A DNA stretch of 18,620 bases from Hypericibacter sp050729195 (lineage in GTDB: Bacteria > Pseudomonadota > Alphaproteobacteria > Dongiales > Dongiaceae): NCBI RefSeq assembly GCF_050729195.1, contig NZ_JBOHKS010000273.1:1-18620 (forward strand), in the 5' to 3' direction. A program made the position numbers and the translations under genes. Shown one piece after another: positions 1-7,604 of the stretch (its first letter is position 1; the number at the start of each line of letters is the position of its first letter). The notes beneath the pieces were generated by a model. The model was not told where the DNA came from. It saw nothing but the letters and a program-made list of their open reading frames with translations, and searched no databases.

Positions 1-1145
1 CCTTCTATGAGGGTTTCGTTGCCGAAACGGTCGATCGCTTCTTCCGCAGCACCGAGCTGCTCGACACCACGGGCGAACGCCATCGCGGCCTGATGACGGG
101 CGACGACCTCGCAAGCTGGCGCGCCACGATCGAGGATCCCGTCACCTACGACTATGAGACCTACACCGTCTGCAAGGCCGGGCCCTGGACGCAAGGCCCC
201 GCCTTCCTGCAGCAGCTGGCGCTGCTCAAAGAGTTCGATCTCAAGAGCATGGGCCCGAACAGCGCCGACTTCGTCCATATCATCACCGAATGCGCCAAGC
301 TCGCCTTCGCCGACCGCGACGCCTATTACGGCGATCCGAACTTCACCCCGGTGCCGCTCGATATCTTGCTGAGCGACAGCTACAACCGGGAACGCAGCCG
401 CCTGATCGGCCCCGCGGCCTCGATGGAGCTGCGTCCGGGCCAGGTGCCCGGCGTCGAACCTCATCTCATCATCAGGCCCAAGGGCTCGACCGCGATCGCG
501 ACGCCAGAATCGCTCGATTTCAACTATCCGAAACCAAAGGTGCTCGAGGCCGAGCCGATCGCCACCGGCGACACCACGCATTTCGACATCATCGACCGCC
601 ATGGCAACATGATCTCCGGCACACCCAGCGGCTCGTCGCTGCATATGGCGCCGGTGGTGGCGGGGCTGGGCTTCGGCATGCCGGCCCGCGCGCAGATGTT
701 CTGGCTGGAGCCGGATCTGCCGGGAACGATCATGCCCGGCAAACGGCCGCGCACGACCCTGACTCCCACCCTCGCCTTGCGCGATGGCAAGCCCTACATG
801 GCCTTCGGCACGCCGGGCGGCGACTGCCAGGACCAGTGGGCGCTCCAGGTCTTTTTGCGCCATGTGCATTTCGACATGGACCTGCAGGCGTCGATCGATG
901 CGCCGGCCTTCCACACCTACCATCTGGTCGATTCATTTTTCCCGCGGGAGTACGACGCCGGACATCTGGCGATCGAGGACAGCATCGGTCCGGACGCGTT
1001 GCGCGAGCTCAAGCGGCGCGGCCACCGGCTCGAGATCTACGATCCCTATCTCCTCGGCTATGTGACGGCAGCGGCCAGCCGCGACGGGCTGCTCAAGGCC
1101 GCGGCCAGTCCCCGCGAGGCGCAATGCTATGCGGCTGGCCGCTGA
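1..1145 (+). CDS. Gamma-glutamyltransferase-superfamily Ntn-hydrolase, C-terminal part (5' end outside window)
   Basis: The reading frame is already open at base 3 (FYEGFVAETVDRFF...) and runs to the TGA at 1143-1145, so this is the C-terminal two-thirds of a protein. It aligns along its length with the complete convergent neighbour at 1165-2970, for example GFVAE-VDRFFR, CK-GPW-Q-P, LLQQLALLK-FD, FYGDP and AFGTPGGD-QDQW. GGT-family proenzymes self-cleave before a conserved Thr that becomes the nucleophile of the small subunit. Here that Thr is the ACC codon at 573-575 in GDTTHFDIIDRHGN, so the small subunit is complete. The GKRPRTTLTP segment that follows belongs to the family's oxyanion/substrate loop. 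The substrate is unknown; the family includes gamma-glutamyl hydrolases, acylases and oxamate amidohydrolase. An internal ATG at 93 is not the true start, because homology continues upstream of it. Confidence 0.9.
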   Translation, partial: FYEGFVAETVDRFFRSTELLDTTGERHRGLMTGDDLASWRATIEDPVTYDYETYTVCKAGPWTQGPAFLQQLALLKEFDLKSMGPNSADFVHIITECAKLAFADRDAYYGDPNFTPVPLDILLSDSYNRERSRLIGPAASMELRPGQVPGVEPHLIIRPKGSTAIATPESLDFNYPKPKVLEAEPIATGDTTHFDIIDRHGNMISGTPSGSSLHMAPVVAGLGFGMPARAQMFWLEPDLPGTIMPGKRPRTTLTPTLALRDGKPYMAFGTPGGDCQDQWALQVFLRHVHFDMDLQASIDAPAFHTYHLVDSFFPREYDAGHLAIEDSIGPDALRELKRRGHRLEIYDPYLLGYVTAAASRDGLLKAAASPREAQCYAAGR

Positions 1146-1173
1146 GCCTATCCGCCCCGACGCGTCAGCGGCC
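1137..1173. terminator. Inverted repeat containing both stop codons of the convergent GGT pair
   Basis: GGCCGCTGA at 1137-1145 is exactly repeated in inverse orientation as TCAGCGGCC at 1165-1173, giving a 9-bp stem with a 19-base loop. Each arm ends in the TGA stop of one of the two convergent genes. The repeat arises because both paralogues end in Gly-Arg-stop encoded by the same bases. It could act as a bidirectional terminator, but there is no T-run on either side, so the call is tentative. Confidence 0.4.
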
Positions 1174-2970
1174 GATCGCGTAGCACTGCATGCGCCGCGG
1201 GCTGGCTGCGGCGCGCAGCACGCCCTTCTCGCGCGTGGCCATGGTCATCGAGTTGTAGTGGCCCCAGCGCGGATGGACCTCGAGCTTATGCCCGCGTCTA
1301 TGCAGCTCGGCCAGCGTGGCTTTGGGGAACTCGGCCTCCACGGCCAGGTGACCTGGATACCATTCGCGCGGATAGAACGAGCTCGGCATATGGTCGGTGT
1401 AGAAGCCCGGCGCGTCGATCGCCTCCTGCAGATTGAGGCCGTGATGAACATGGCGCAGGAAGGCATGGAGCGACCACTGGTCCTGCTGGTCGCCGCCGGG
1501 CGTACCGAAGGCCATGTAAGGCTCGCCCTCCCGCAACGCCAGACCCGGCGTCAAGGTCGTGCGCGGCCGCTTGCCGGGTGCGAGGCCGTTGGGATGGTTC
1601 TCGTCGAGCCAGAACATCTGGCCGCGGGCCGAGACGCAGAAGCCCAACCCCGGAACGACCGGCGACCCCGTCATCCAGCCGCCGCTGGGCGTGGCCGAGA
1701 TCATGTTGCCCCAGCGGTCGATGATATCGAGATGGCAGGTATCGCCGCGGGTCTTCGCCAGGAACTGCGGCCAGCTCAGGATGCCGCTGGTGTCGTCCTC
1801 GGCGGCAACGGTGGTCTCCGAATGCGCCATCCGGGTCGAGCCGCGAGCGCGCAGCGGAATCTGGCCGCCCTTGCCATCGATATGGCCGGGCCGCATCTCG
1901 AGCGAAGCTTCCGCCCCGATCAGCTTGCGGCGGTCAGCGTTGTATTCCTCCGACAGCAGGCGATCGAGCGGCACGTCGGCGAATTTCGGATCGCCATAGA
2001 AGGCCTCGCGATCGGACAAAGCGAGCTTGGTGCATTCCTGGACCAGATGGACGAAGTCGGGTCCGCAATGATCCATCTTGGCGATATCGAAGCCCTTGAG
2101 CAGCGCCAGCTGCTGCAGCAGCACCGGGCTCTGCGCCCAGGGGCCGGGTTTGCAGACGGTGTAGCCCGCATAGTCCAGCGTGACCGGCGCCTCGGTCGTG
2201 GCCGACCATTGCGCCATGTCCTGACCGGTGAGGAAGCCCGCATGGGCCTCGCCGGTCGTGTCCATGACCGGCTGACGGAAGAAGCGATCGACCGCCTCGG
2301 CGACGAAGCCCTGATACCAGGCGCGGCGCGCCGCCTCGATCTGACTCAGGCGATCGCCGCCGGCGGCCTCGGCCTCGCGAAGGATCTTCTCGTAGCTTTC
2401 CGCCTGGGCCGGCACGCGCAACAGCGACCCTGCCACCGGCGCCTGGCCGCCTGGCAGGAACACAGCCGCCGAGGTCGGCCAATAGCTCTTCATGAAACTG
2501 TCGGTGTGCGCCAACAGGCTCGCCACCTCCGGCTTCACCAGGAAGCCATCGCGGGCCGCGGTGATGGCGGGCGTCAGCACCTCGCGCAGCTTCAGCGAGC
2601 CATGCTCGCGCAGCAGCAGCATCCAGGCGCCGAAGGAGCCAGGCACCACGGCCGGCAGATGTCCGGTGCCGGGCAGGATATCGAGGCCGAAGGCCTTCAT
2701 GCGGGCGACGGTCGCGGTCGCCGGCGCCACGCCCTGGCCGCAGATCACCTCGACCTTCTTGCGCGCGGCACTCCAGAGAATGATCGGCACATCGCCGCCG
2801 GGCCCGTTCTGGTCGGGCTCGACGATGTGATGCACGAAGCCCGCCGCGGCCGCGGCATCGAAGGCGTTGCCGCCCTTCTCCAGGATCGTCATGGCCGCCG
2901 TCGTTGCGAGCCAGTGGGTGGTCGCGACGACGCCGAAGGTGCCGACGATTTCGGGGCGCGAGGTGATCAC
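1165..2970 (-). CDS. Gamma-glutamyltransferase-superfamily Ntn-hydrolase (601 aa)
   Basis: This is a full-length GGT-superfamily proenzyme. The N-terminal region has the family motifs EKGGNAFDAAAAAGF (residues 31-45) and EPDQNGPGGD (51-60). The predicted autocleavage site and nucleophile is Thr411 in RGDTCHLDIIDRWGN, and GKRPRTTLTP follows at 466-475. At 601 residues it is somewhat longer than classical GGT; the extra length lies between the large-subunit core and the Thr. There is no signal peptide, so it should be cytoplasmic, unlike periplasmic GGT. The Arg that binds the gamma-glutamyl carboxylate in classical GGT (R-E-x-A-P) is Gln79 here (QGVAP), which argues for another substrate. The start is GTG at 2970, with GAGGAG at 2977-2982 six bases upstream; the nearby ATG at 2975 hits a stop at once. 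It is paralogous to, and convergent with, the gene ending at 1145. Confidence 0.93.
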   Translation of the reverse strand: MITSRPEIVGTFGVVATTHWLATTAAMTILEKGGNAFDAAAAAGFVHHIVEPDQNGPGGDVPIILWSAARKKVEVICGQGVAPATATVARMKAFGLDILPGTGHLPAVVPGSFGAWMLLLREHGSLKLREVLTPAITAARDGFLVKPEVASLLAHTDSFMKSYWPTSAAVFLPGGQAPVAGSLLRVPAQAESYEKILREAEAAGGDRLSQIEAARRAWYQGFVAEAVDRFFRQPVMDTTGEAHAGFLTGQDMAQWSATTEAPVTLDYAGYTVCKPGPWAQSPVLLQQLALLKGFDIAKMDHCGPDFVHLVQECTKLALSDREAFYGDPKFADVPLDRLLSEEYNADRRKLIGAEASLEMRPGHIDGKGGQIPLRARGSTRMAHSETTVAAEDDTSGILSWPQFLAKTRGDTCHLDIIDRWGNMISATPSGGWMTGSPVVPGLGFCVSARGQMFWLDENHPNGLAPGKRPRTTLTPGLALREGEPYMAFGTPGGDQQDQWSLHAFLRHVHHGLNLQEAIDAPGFYTDHMPSSFYPREWYPGHLAVEAEFPKATLAELHRRGHKLEVHPRWGHYNSMTMATREKGVLRAAASPRRMQCYAIGR

Positions 2971-3254
2971 TTCATTCTCCTCGATGAAAAACAGCGTGCG
3001 AGCTTATGCCATGTCATCCCGGCGGTGCCGACACAACACAACTCTCGACCGCGAACCGGAGGAGACTGACGCAGAGGAGTCTCGACGCGCAAGAGATAGA
3101 GTCGCGTATGCCGTCATTTTACGCGACGCCCATGCCAACCATCCAGACTCGTTCTGGCAATGGGGTTTCTTTGCCTGAAGCGAGACGACCGCGCAGGCTT
3201 TCTGTTAAGGTCGCGACGCCGATAGCCCAGGGAAATGAAACGGGAGAGCTCGCC
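2971..3254. other. Divergent intergenic region with a short inverted repeat
   Basis: These 284 bases separate the divergent starts of the GGT-like gene (minus) and the VOC gene (plus), so promoters for both must lie here. The clearest structure is GTCGCGTA at 3101-3108 repeated in inverse form as TACGCGAC at 3120-3127, an 8-bp arm with an 11-base spacer. It could be an operator or an RNA hairpin. No convincing -35/-10 pair was found on either strand, and no coding sequence is supported here. Confidence 0.4.
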
Positions 3255-3617
3255 ATGATCGAAGGGATCAGCGCGGTCACACTGGGCACCCATGACATGC
3301 CACGCGCCGTCCGATTCTATCGCGCGCTGGGGTTCGAGGTCCTGCATGGCGGCGAAGAATCGACATTCACCAGCTTTCGCGCGGGGGCGGGCTATCTCAA
3401 TCTCATCGCCCAGCCTGCCAGTCGGCGTTGGTCCTGGTGGGGTCGTGTCATCTTTTACGTCGCCGATGTCGATGGACTTTACGACCGCGCACTCGCCGCG
3501 GGGTGCCAGCCAACGACGGCGCCCCGCGACGCCGAATGGGGTGAGCGCTTCTTCCACCTGATTGACCCCGACGGCCACGAACTCAGCTTCGCCCGGCTTT
3601 TGCGATCCCCGGTCTAG
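3255..3617 (+). CDS. VOC-superfamily (glyoxalase/bleomycin-resistance fold) protein, 120 aa
   Basis: This is a single-domain protein of the vicinal-oxygen-chelate fold, with two beta-alpha-beta-beta-beta modules. Module one is ISAVTLGTHDMPRAVRFYRALGFEVL (residues 5-30). Module two is VIFYVADVDGLYDRALAAG followed by FFHLIDPDGHELSFA (65-113). The C-terminal Glu109 in DPDGHELSF sits at a usual metal-ligand position. The positions that carry His or Gln in metal-dependent members (around 8-9 and 64) hold Val/Thr and Arg, so canonical glyoxalase chemistry is doubtful and the substrate cannot be named. The ATG at 3255 is preceded by GGGAG (3242-3246) and matches the fold's N-terminus. The frame stays open to an ATG at 3006, but that extension has no family resemblance. 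It appears monocistronic. Confidence 0.85.
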   Translation: MIEGISAVTLGTHDMPRAVRFYRALGFEVLHGGEESTFTSFRAGAGYLNLIAQPASRRWSWWGRVIFYVADVDGLYDRALAAGCQPTTAPRDAEWGERFFHLIDPDGHELSFARLLRSPV

Positions 3618-3638
3618 TTCCGCGAAGAAGCTGCTCCA

Positions 3639-3698
3639 GTAGCCCAACGCGCAACCATCCTTGCGCGGATCGGAGCCTGCCGTCAGTCTGCCGGCCTC
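3639..3698 (-). pseudogene. Relic of a GGT-family gene C-terminus
   Basis: Read on the minus strand, this stretch encodes AGRLTAGSDPRKDGCALGY. The last 17 residues match the extreme C-terminus of the complete GGT-like protein at 7605-9191 (LTAGSDPRKDGCALGY-stop). The two DNAs agree at about 50 of 60 positions, and most differences are silent. The stop codon after GY (TAG in the intact gene) is TGG here, so the frame runs on without meaning, and upstream of the match all resemblance ends. This looks like the tail of a former gene left after deletion or rearrangement. It lies between the VOC gene and the cyclase gene. Confidence 0.7.
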
Positions 3699-3811
3699 GT
3701 TCATGCCGGAACAAAATTCACTGAGGATGCGCCCTCTCTGGCCACCCGCTTGCCGCAGCATCACGGACCGTCCGGTGGGGTGGCTCCATTCCAATCCCGC
3801 AAATGGTCTGC

Positions 3812-3852
3812 TAGAATTTAGCGACCGCTGAGAGCATCCAAAACGCTCAGCG
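3812..3852 (+). promoter_or_regulatory. Possible -10 element and 5' leader hairpin of the cyclase gene
   Basis: TAGAAT at 3812-3817 differs from the sigma-70 -10 consensus at one base; the -35 region is poor. A few bases downstream CGCTGAG (3826-3832) pairs with CTCAGCG (3846-3852), giving a 7-bp stem around a 13-base loop close to the expected 5' end of the transcript. The hairpin could stabilise the mRNA or affect translation. No experiment supports the promoter. Confidence 0.3.
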
Positions 3853-3899
3853 CCCGTGCCCTATTTCATACGGGGCCCGGGTCCAGAGGGTGCGATGCC

Positions 3900-5852
3900 A
3901 TGGCCTCGTCACCGCCTAAAAGCGCCAAAATCGTCCCACTCAGCTCGGCGGGAGCCGGTGGTGCGGAGACGGACCGCCGCCTCGCAGCCATTGTCTCGAT
4001 CGATGTCGTCGATTATAGCCGTCTCATGGAGGGAGATGAGGCGGGAACGCATGATGCCTTGACCGCATGCCGTCGACATTTCCTTGAACCGCTCGTCGCC
4101 GCACGCCATGGGCGCATCGTCAAACTGACGGGAGACGGCGCCCTGATCGAATTCGGCAGCGCCGTCGATGCCGTCAGGTTCGCTTTCGCGTTCCAAAACA
4201 GCTCCGACGAGTGGAACCGGCCCGTGCCGCCCGGCAACCAGATCATATTCCGCGTCGGAATCAATGTCGGCGATGTCATCGTCGACGATCAGGACATCTA
4301 TGGCACAGGCGTGATCGTGGCGACGCGCCTGCAGGCGATCGCCGATCCCGGCTCGATCTTCGTCTCCGCAGCGGTTGTCGAGCATGTCGGGACCCGTGTC
4401 GACTTCGGATTCGCCTATGTCGGCCCCCGGCCCCTCAAGCATATCGCCGACCCGGTCGAGGTCTACCGTGTCGTCGCGCAGCCCAACACAGGAACTCTCC
4501 TTCACCGACATCCGACGGCAAAGAGCTGGAAGCTGCGCGCAGGAGTCCTCGTTCTGCTTCTTCTTCCCGTCTCCCTCCTCGCGATATGGATGATAGGTCC
4601 GTGGGGCGAAACCGAAAAGTTGATCTCACCGCCGGGCAAGCCCTCGATCGCCGTCCTGCCTTTCCAGAATCTGAGCACCGACCCGGCCCAGGATTACTTC
4701 GCCGACGGCATTACCGAAGATCTGATAACCGATCTGACCAAGTTTCCCGATCTGACCGTGACCGCGCGCACCTCGTCTTTCGCCTACAAGGACAAGCCCG
4801 CCACGATAGAGACGATCCGAAAGGAGCTTGACGTCCGCTATATCCTGGAGGGAAGCGTGCAGAAATCGAATGATACCGTTAGAATCAGCGTGCAATTGAT
4901 CGATGCGGCGAACGGCAACCATGTTTGGGCCGAACGATATGACCGCAATGTCGATCGGATCTTTGAAATTCAGGACGACGTCACGGCGACAATCGCCGGG
5001 ACACTGATGGGCACCACCGGAATGCTGGCCGAGGCCGAACTCAAGCGTGTTTCCGAAAAGCCGAAGCAGAACTTCGTTGCCTATGACTACCTCATGCAAG
5101 GTTGGCACGAGTGGTACAAGTTCACGCCGGAAGGCAACAAGGAGGCGCGGCGGCTTTTCGAGGAAGCACGGAAGGTCGATCCGAACTACGCCCGTGCCTA
5201 TGTCGCCCTCGCTTGGACCTATGCGCTCGACTACGAGTATGACTGGACGGATCAGTATGACGCAGCGGTGGCGCAAGCGCTCGATCTCGCCAAGACAGCC
5301 GTGCAGCTCGATGACAGGGATTACCGCAGCTATTGGATCCTGGGCTGGGCCTATCTCTATGCCCGCCAGCACGATCAGGCGGAGGCCGCCTACGCCAAGG
5401 CGCGCCAGATGAACCCGAACGATGCGGAGCTGATGGCGGAGATGGCGAGTCTCCTCATCTATGTCGGGAGGCCGCAACAAGCGGTTGCCCAATTGAAGGA
5501 GGCCATGCGTCGCAATCCATTTTTCGACGAATGGTATGTCGAGTATCTCGGATGGGCATACCAGGAGGCCGGGATGCCGCACGAGTGTATCGACACCCTC
5601 GAGAAGATCATCAAACCCGAACCGACCTCGGATCAATTGTGGCTCTTGAGGCTGATTGCAGCCTGTTATGCGGATCCTCAGGTGAACAGGGTGGAGGATG
5701 CCCATAACACCGTGAAAAAAATCCTCTCTCTCGACCCGACTTTCTCAATGGCAGCGCATCGGGCCTATGTCGTGGAAGCCTTGCCATACAAATCCGAGCA
5801 AACCATCGACAAGTGGATCGAAGCCCTCTCTCGCACCGACTTGCCGCAATAA
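3900..5852 (+). CDS. Class III adenylate/guanylate cyclase-like protein with TolB-like and TPR regions (650 aa)
   Basis: The cyclase catalytic domain covers roughly residues 25-195. It has metal-binding Asp35 (SIDVVDYSRLM) and Asp79 (KLTGDG), and the adenine-selecting pair Lys75 and Asp132 (QDIYGTG). The transition-state Arg143 is present, but the usual Asn four residues before it (N-x-A-x-R) is Ile139. One membrane helix (about 213-232) follows. Next comes a periplasmic TolB/FlgO-like region beginning PSIAVLPFQNLSTDP (248-262) with FADGITEDLITDL. The C-terminus (about 395-620) is TPR-like, with A-A-Y-KA-NP repeats. This architecture is common in Alphaproteobacteria and usually annotated as adenylate cyclase; the product would be cAMP if active. 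The start ATG at 3900 has AGAGGG at 3885-3890; an ATG at 3895 is in another frame. The gene may share a transcript with the amidinotransferase gene 119 bases downstream. Confidence 0.9.
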   Translation: MASSPPKSAKIVPLSSAGAGGAETDRRLAAIVSIDVVDYSRLMEGDEAGTHDALTACRRHFLEPLVAARHGRIVKLTGDGALIEFGSAVDAVRFAFAFQNSSDEWNRPVPPGNQIIFRVGINVGDVIVDDQDIYGTGVIVATRLQAIADPGSIFVSAAVVEHVGTRVDFGFAYVGPRPLKHIADPVEVYRVVAQPNTGTLLHRHPTAKSWKLRAGVLVLLLLPVSLLAIWMIGPWGETEKLISPPGKPSIAVLPFQNLSTDPAQDYFADGITEDLITDLTKFPDLTVTARTSSFAYKDKPATIETIRKELDVRYILEGSVQKSNDTVRISVQLIDAANGNHVWAERYDRNVDRIFEIQDDVTATIAGTLMGTTGMLAEAELKRVSEKPKQNFVAYDYLMQGWHEWYKFTPEGNKEARRLFEEARKVDPNYARAYVALAWTYALDYEYDWTDQYDAAVAQALDLAKTAVQLDDRDYRSYWILGWAYLYARQHDQAEAAYAKARQMNPNDAELMAEMASLLIYVGRPQQAVAQLKEAMRRNPFFDEWYVEYLGWAYQEAGMPHECIDTLEKIIKPEPTSDQLWLLRLIAACYADPQVNRVEDAHNTVKKILSLDPTFSMAAHRAYVVEALPYKSEQTIDKWIEALSRTDLPQ

Positions 5853-5971
5853 CGCGCGATCGAGGGAAGTCCCGTGGCGGGACCGCCCTTGCCCGCTCCC
5901 CCCGGCGCCTGGACCTCTTGCTTGACAACGGCCAGGGCAGGGTTCTGTCATGTTGCAAGGGGGCTGAGCCG

Positions 5972-7027
5972 ATGCGTCAGCGAGCCGAACCTTTTGATTC
6001 TCCGGCAGTACCCGGCGGTCGCCTTGATCCGAGACGGCGCCCGGAAACACGAAACATCGACCGCGGCGAATTTCACAGACCCACGGCGTCGTTGGCCGGC
6101 GGCAGCCTGAGGACTCTCGGCTGCCCGGCTTTTCTCATGAACCTTCCTCTGTCGCTATCGACGGATGTGCCGAACAATCGGTTGATGCGGGAAATGGCCG
6201 ACAGCGACCGGCAACTGAATCGGCGGAAGGCGATATCCCAGTTCATGGCGCTCTATCGATTTCTTTCGGCCCAGGCCGTGGTTTATCTCCTGCCGAGCAC
6301 GCCGCACCTGCAGGATCAACCCTATGTGGCGAACATCGGCGCGGTGCTTCCGCACCTGCCGGAGGAGACCGTCGTTGTTTCGCGTTTTCGCTCAGTGCCG
6401 CGGATCGGCGAGGCAGACGTCGCACTCGAGTTTTTCCGGCTTCTCAACTTCCACGTTCATCGGCCACCTGCCCTCTGCGCCAGGAACGAGCCCATCTATT
6501 TCGAAGGCGAGGCCGACCTCAAGCATGTGCGTGACAATCTCTACATCGGCGCGCATGGCCTGAGAACGTCGAGGAACGCGCTGCGGTGGTTTGCCGATTC
6601 GTTCGACATGCGAATCATCGAATACCCCGTTACCGACGAATACCTCTACCACCTCGACTGCTGCTTGCTCCTTCTCGATCCGGAAACGATCGTGCTCTGC
6701 CGGCGGCACACCGATCCCCAGGCCTTGCGTGCCATCGAAAAGGAATGCCACATTGAAAACGTCACTCGGGAAAACGTCCGGTCGGGGCTCACCAATAGCG
6801 TTGTCTTCGGCAAATACCTGCTCTGCGATTCTCCCATCGGCGAGATCGCGAAGACCCACAGCTACTATCCGAGCGAAAAGGCAAAAATCGCAAAGCTGGA
6901 AAAGCTCTGTGCCCAGTATGGGCTTGAACCAGCAATCTTCAACTTGTCGGAATTTCTGAAGTCAGGGGCGGCTCTATCCTGCTTGATCATGCGGCTGAAC
7001 CACCAGAAATCCAGGTGTGACAATTGA
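5972..7027 (+). CDS. Amidinotransferase-fold hydrolase, DDAH-like (351 aa)
   Basis: This protein belongs to the pentein (guanidine-modifying enzyme) superfamily, which includes dimethylarginine dimethylaminohydrolase, arginine deiminase and amidinotransferases. The order of motifs fits: FLMNLP (residues 54-59, family start, usually FLM-x-P-P), PYVANIGAV (117-125), FEGEADL (177-183), YHLDCCL (226-232, catalytic His228) and SGAALSCLIM (331-340, nucleophile Cys337). It probably attacks a guanidino or ureido carbon of an arginine-like substrate; which one cannot be told. The ATG at 5972 follows AAGGGGG (5957-5963) at good spacing. A later ATG at 6137 lacks a ribosome site and would cut into the first conserved strand. 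The 50 residues before that strand look unstructured and Arg-rich, so the start is less certain than the domain. Confidence 0.8.
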   Translation: MRQRAEPFDSPAVPGGRLDPRRRPETRNIDRGEFHRPTASLAGGSLRTLGCPAFLMNLPLSLSTDVPNNRLMREMADSDRQLNRRKAISQFMALYRFLSAQAVVYLLPSTPHLQDQPYVANIGAVLPHLPEETVVVSRFRSVPRIGEADVALEFFRLLNFHVHRPPALCARNEPIYFEGEADLKHVRDNLYIGAHGLRTSRNALRWFADSFDMRIIEYPVTDEYLYHLDCCLLLLDPETIVLCRRHTDPQALRAIEKECHIENVTRENVRSGLTNSVVFGKYLLCDSPIGEIAKTHSYYPSEKAKIAKLEKLCAQYGLEPAIFNLSEFLKSGAALSCLIMRLNHQKSRCDN

Positions 7028-7039
7028 GGAGAAGACGTC

Positions 7040-7372
7040 ATGGGATACGATACAGGACGCAAAGCCCTGCAACGTGAAAACCAGTTGCTGGAAATCCTTC
7101 AGCAGGCGACCAACGACTTCAAGGCTTCTGTCGCCAAGGAACCGGTCGCAAGCTTCATCGCCAATGACTGGCTCGGCTCCTTCAGCAAGCTGAGAAAGCT
7201 CAACGAGGAACTCATCGCCGACGACGACAATGATTTCGCGACTGCGCTGAAAGGCGAGCAGGCGCTGCTAACCGCATTTCTCAAGGCGGCCGAAGACGGT
7301 GGCTTCTCGGAGTCATGGAAGGAGCTGTTTCAGAGCGATAAGAAGATCGCCGGGATGCTTCTCGAGCCCTAA
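7040..7372 (+). CDS. Hypothetical small protein (110 aa), translationally coupled
   Basis: I do not recognise this family. The protein (MGYDTGRKALQRENQ...) has no signal peptide or membrane segment and reads as mostly helical, with charged amphipathic stretches. It is acidic overall, with an ADDDND patch at residues 60-65. Coding potential is supported by the ribosome-binding site: GAGGAGAAG at 7026-7034 overlaps the stop codon of the upstream amidinotransferase-like gene (7025-7027) and lies five bases before the ATG. Coupled translation with that enzyme is therefore likely, and a role as partner or accessory subunit is possible but unproven. Confidence 0.72.
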   Translation: MGYDTGRKALQRENQLLEILQQATNDFKASVAKEPVASFIANDWLGSFSKLRKLNEELIADDDNDFATALKGEQALLTAFLKAAEDGGFSESWKELFQSDKKIAGMLLEP

Positions 7373-7604
7373 CCGGGCGTGACCTAAGCTCAGGACACTC
7401 CCGGGGAGCGGTAGGTCCCGCCGCGATCAAGCTACCCGGCCGGTGACGGTCTTGGGGCGCTCCTCCACGATTCCGCTTCCTGTAACGCAGCAACGCGGGA
7501 GGGCTGATGATTGTCCTCGCGATTCGGGCCACCTGCGGGAGGCTGCAGGAGCCACGGCCGAGGGGCTGCCATCACGCTGTCCCGGCGCGCCTGTAGGTCC
7601 CTGC
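7373..7604. other. Convergent intergenic region
   Basis: These 232 bases lie between two convergent genes. A terminator for each would be expected, but no strong stem followed by a T-run was seen on either strand. Only short GC-rich pairings such as CTCCC/GGGAG near 7398 are present. No coding sequence is supported. Confidence 0.4.

Noticed and set aside
1129..3069. A plus-strand open frame of about 646 codons
   Set aside because: It is antisense to the complete 601-residue GGT-like gene and shows no domain; its composition is shadow-like.
3114..3794. A 226-codon minus-strand frame covering the GGT relic
   Set aside because: Only the 60-base relic has similarity to anything. The remainder is antisense to the VOC gene or non-coding.
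7373..7604. Intrinsic terminators between the convergent small gene and GGT-like gene
   Set aside because: Only short GC pairings without a T-run were seen, so no site is claimed.
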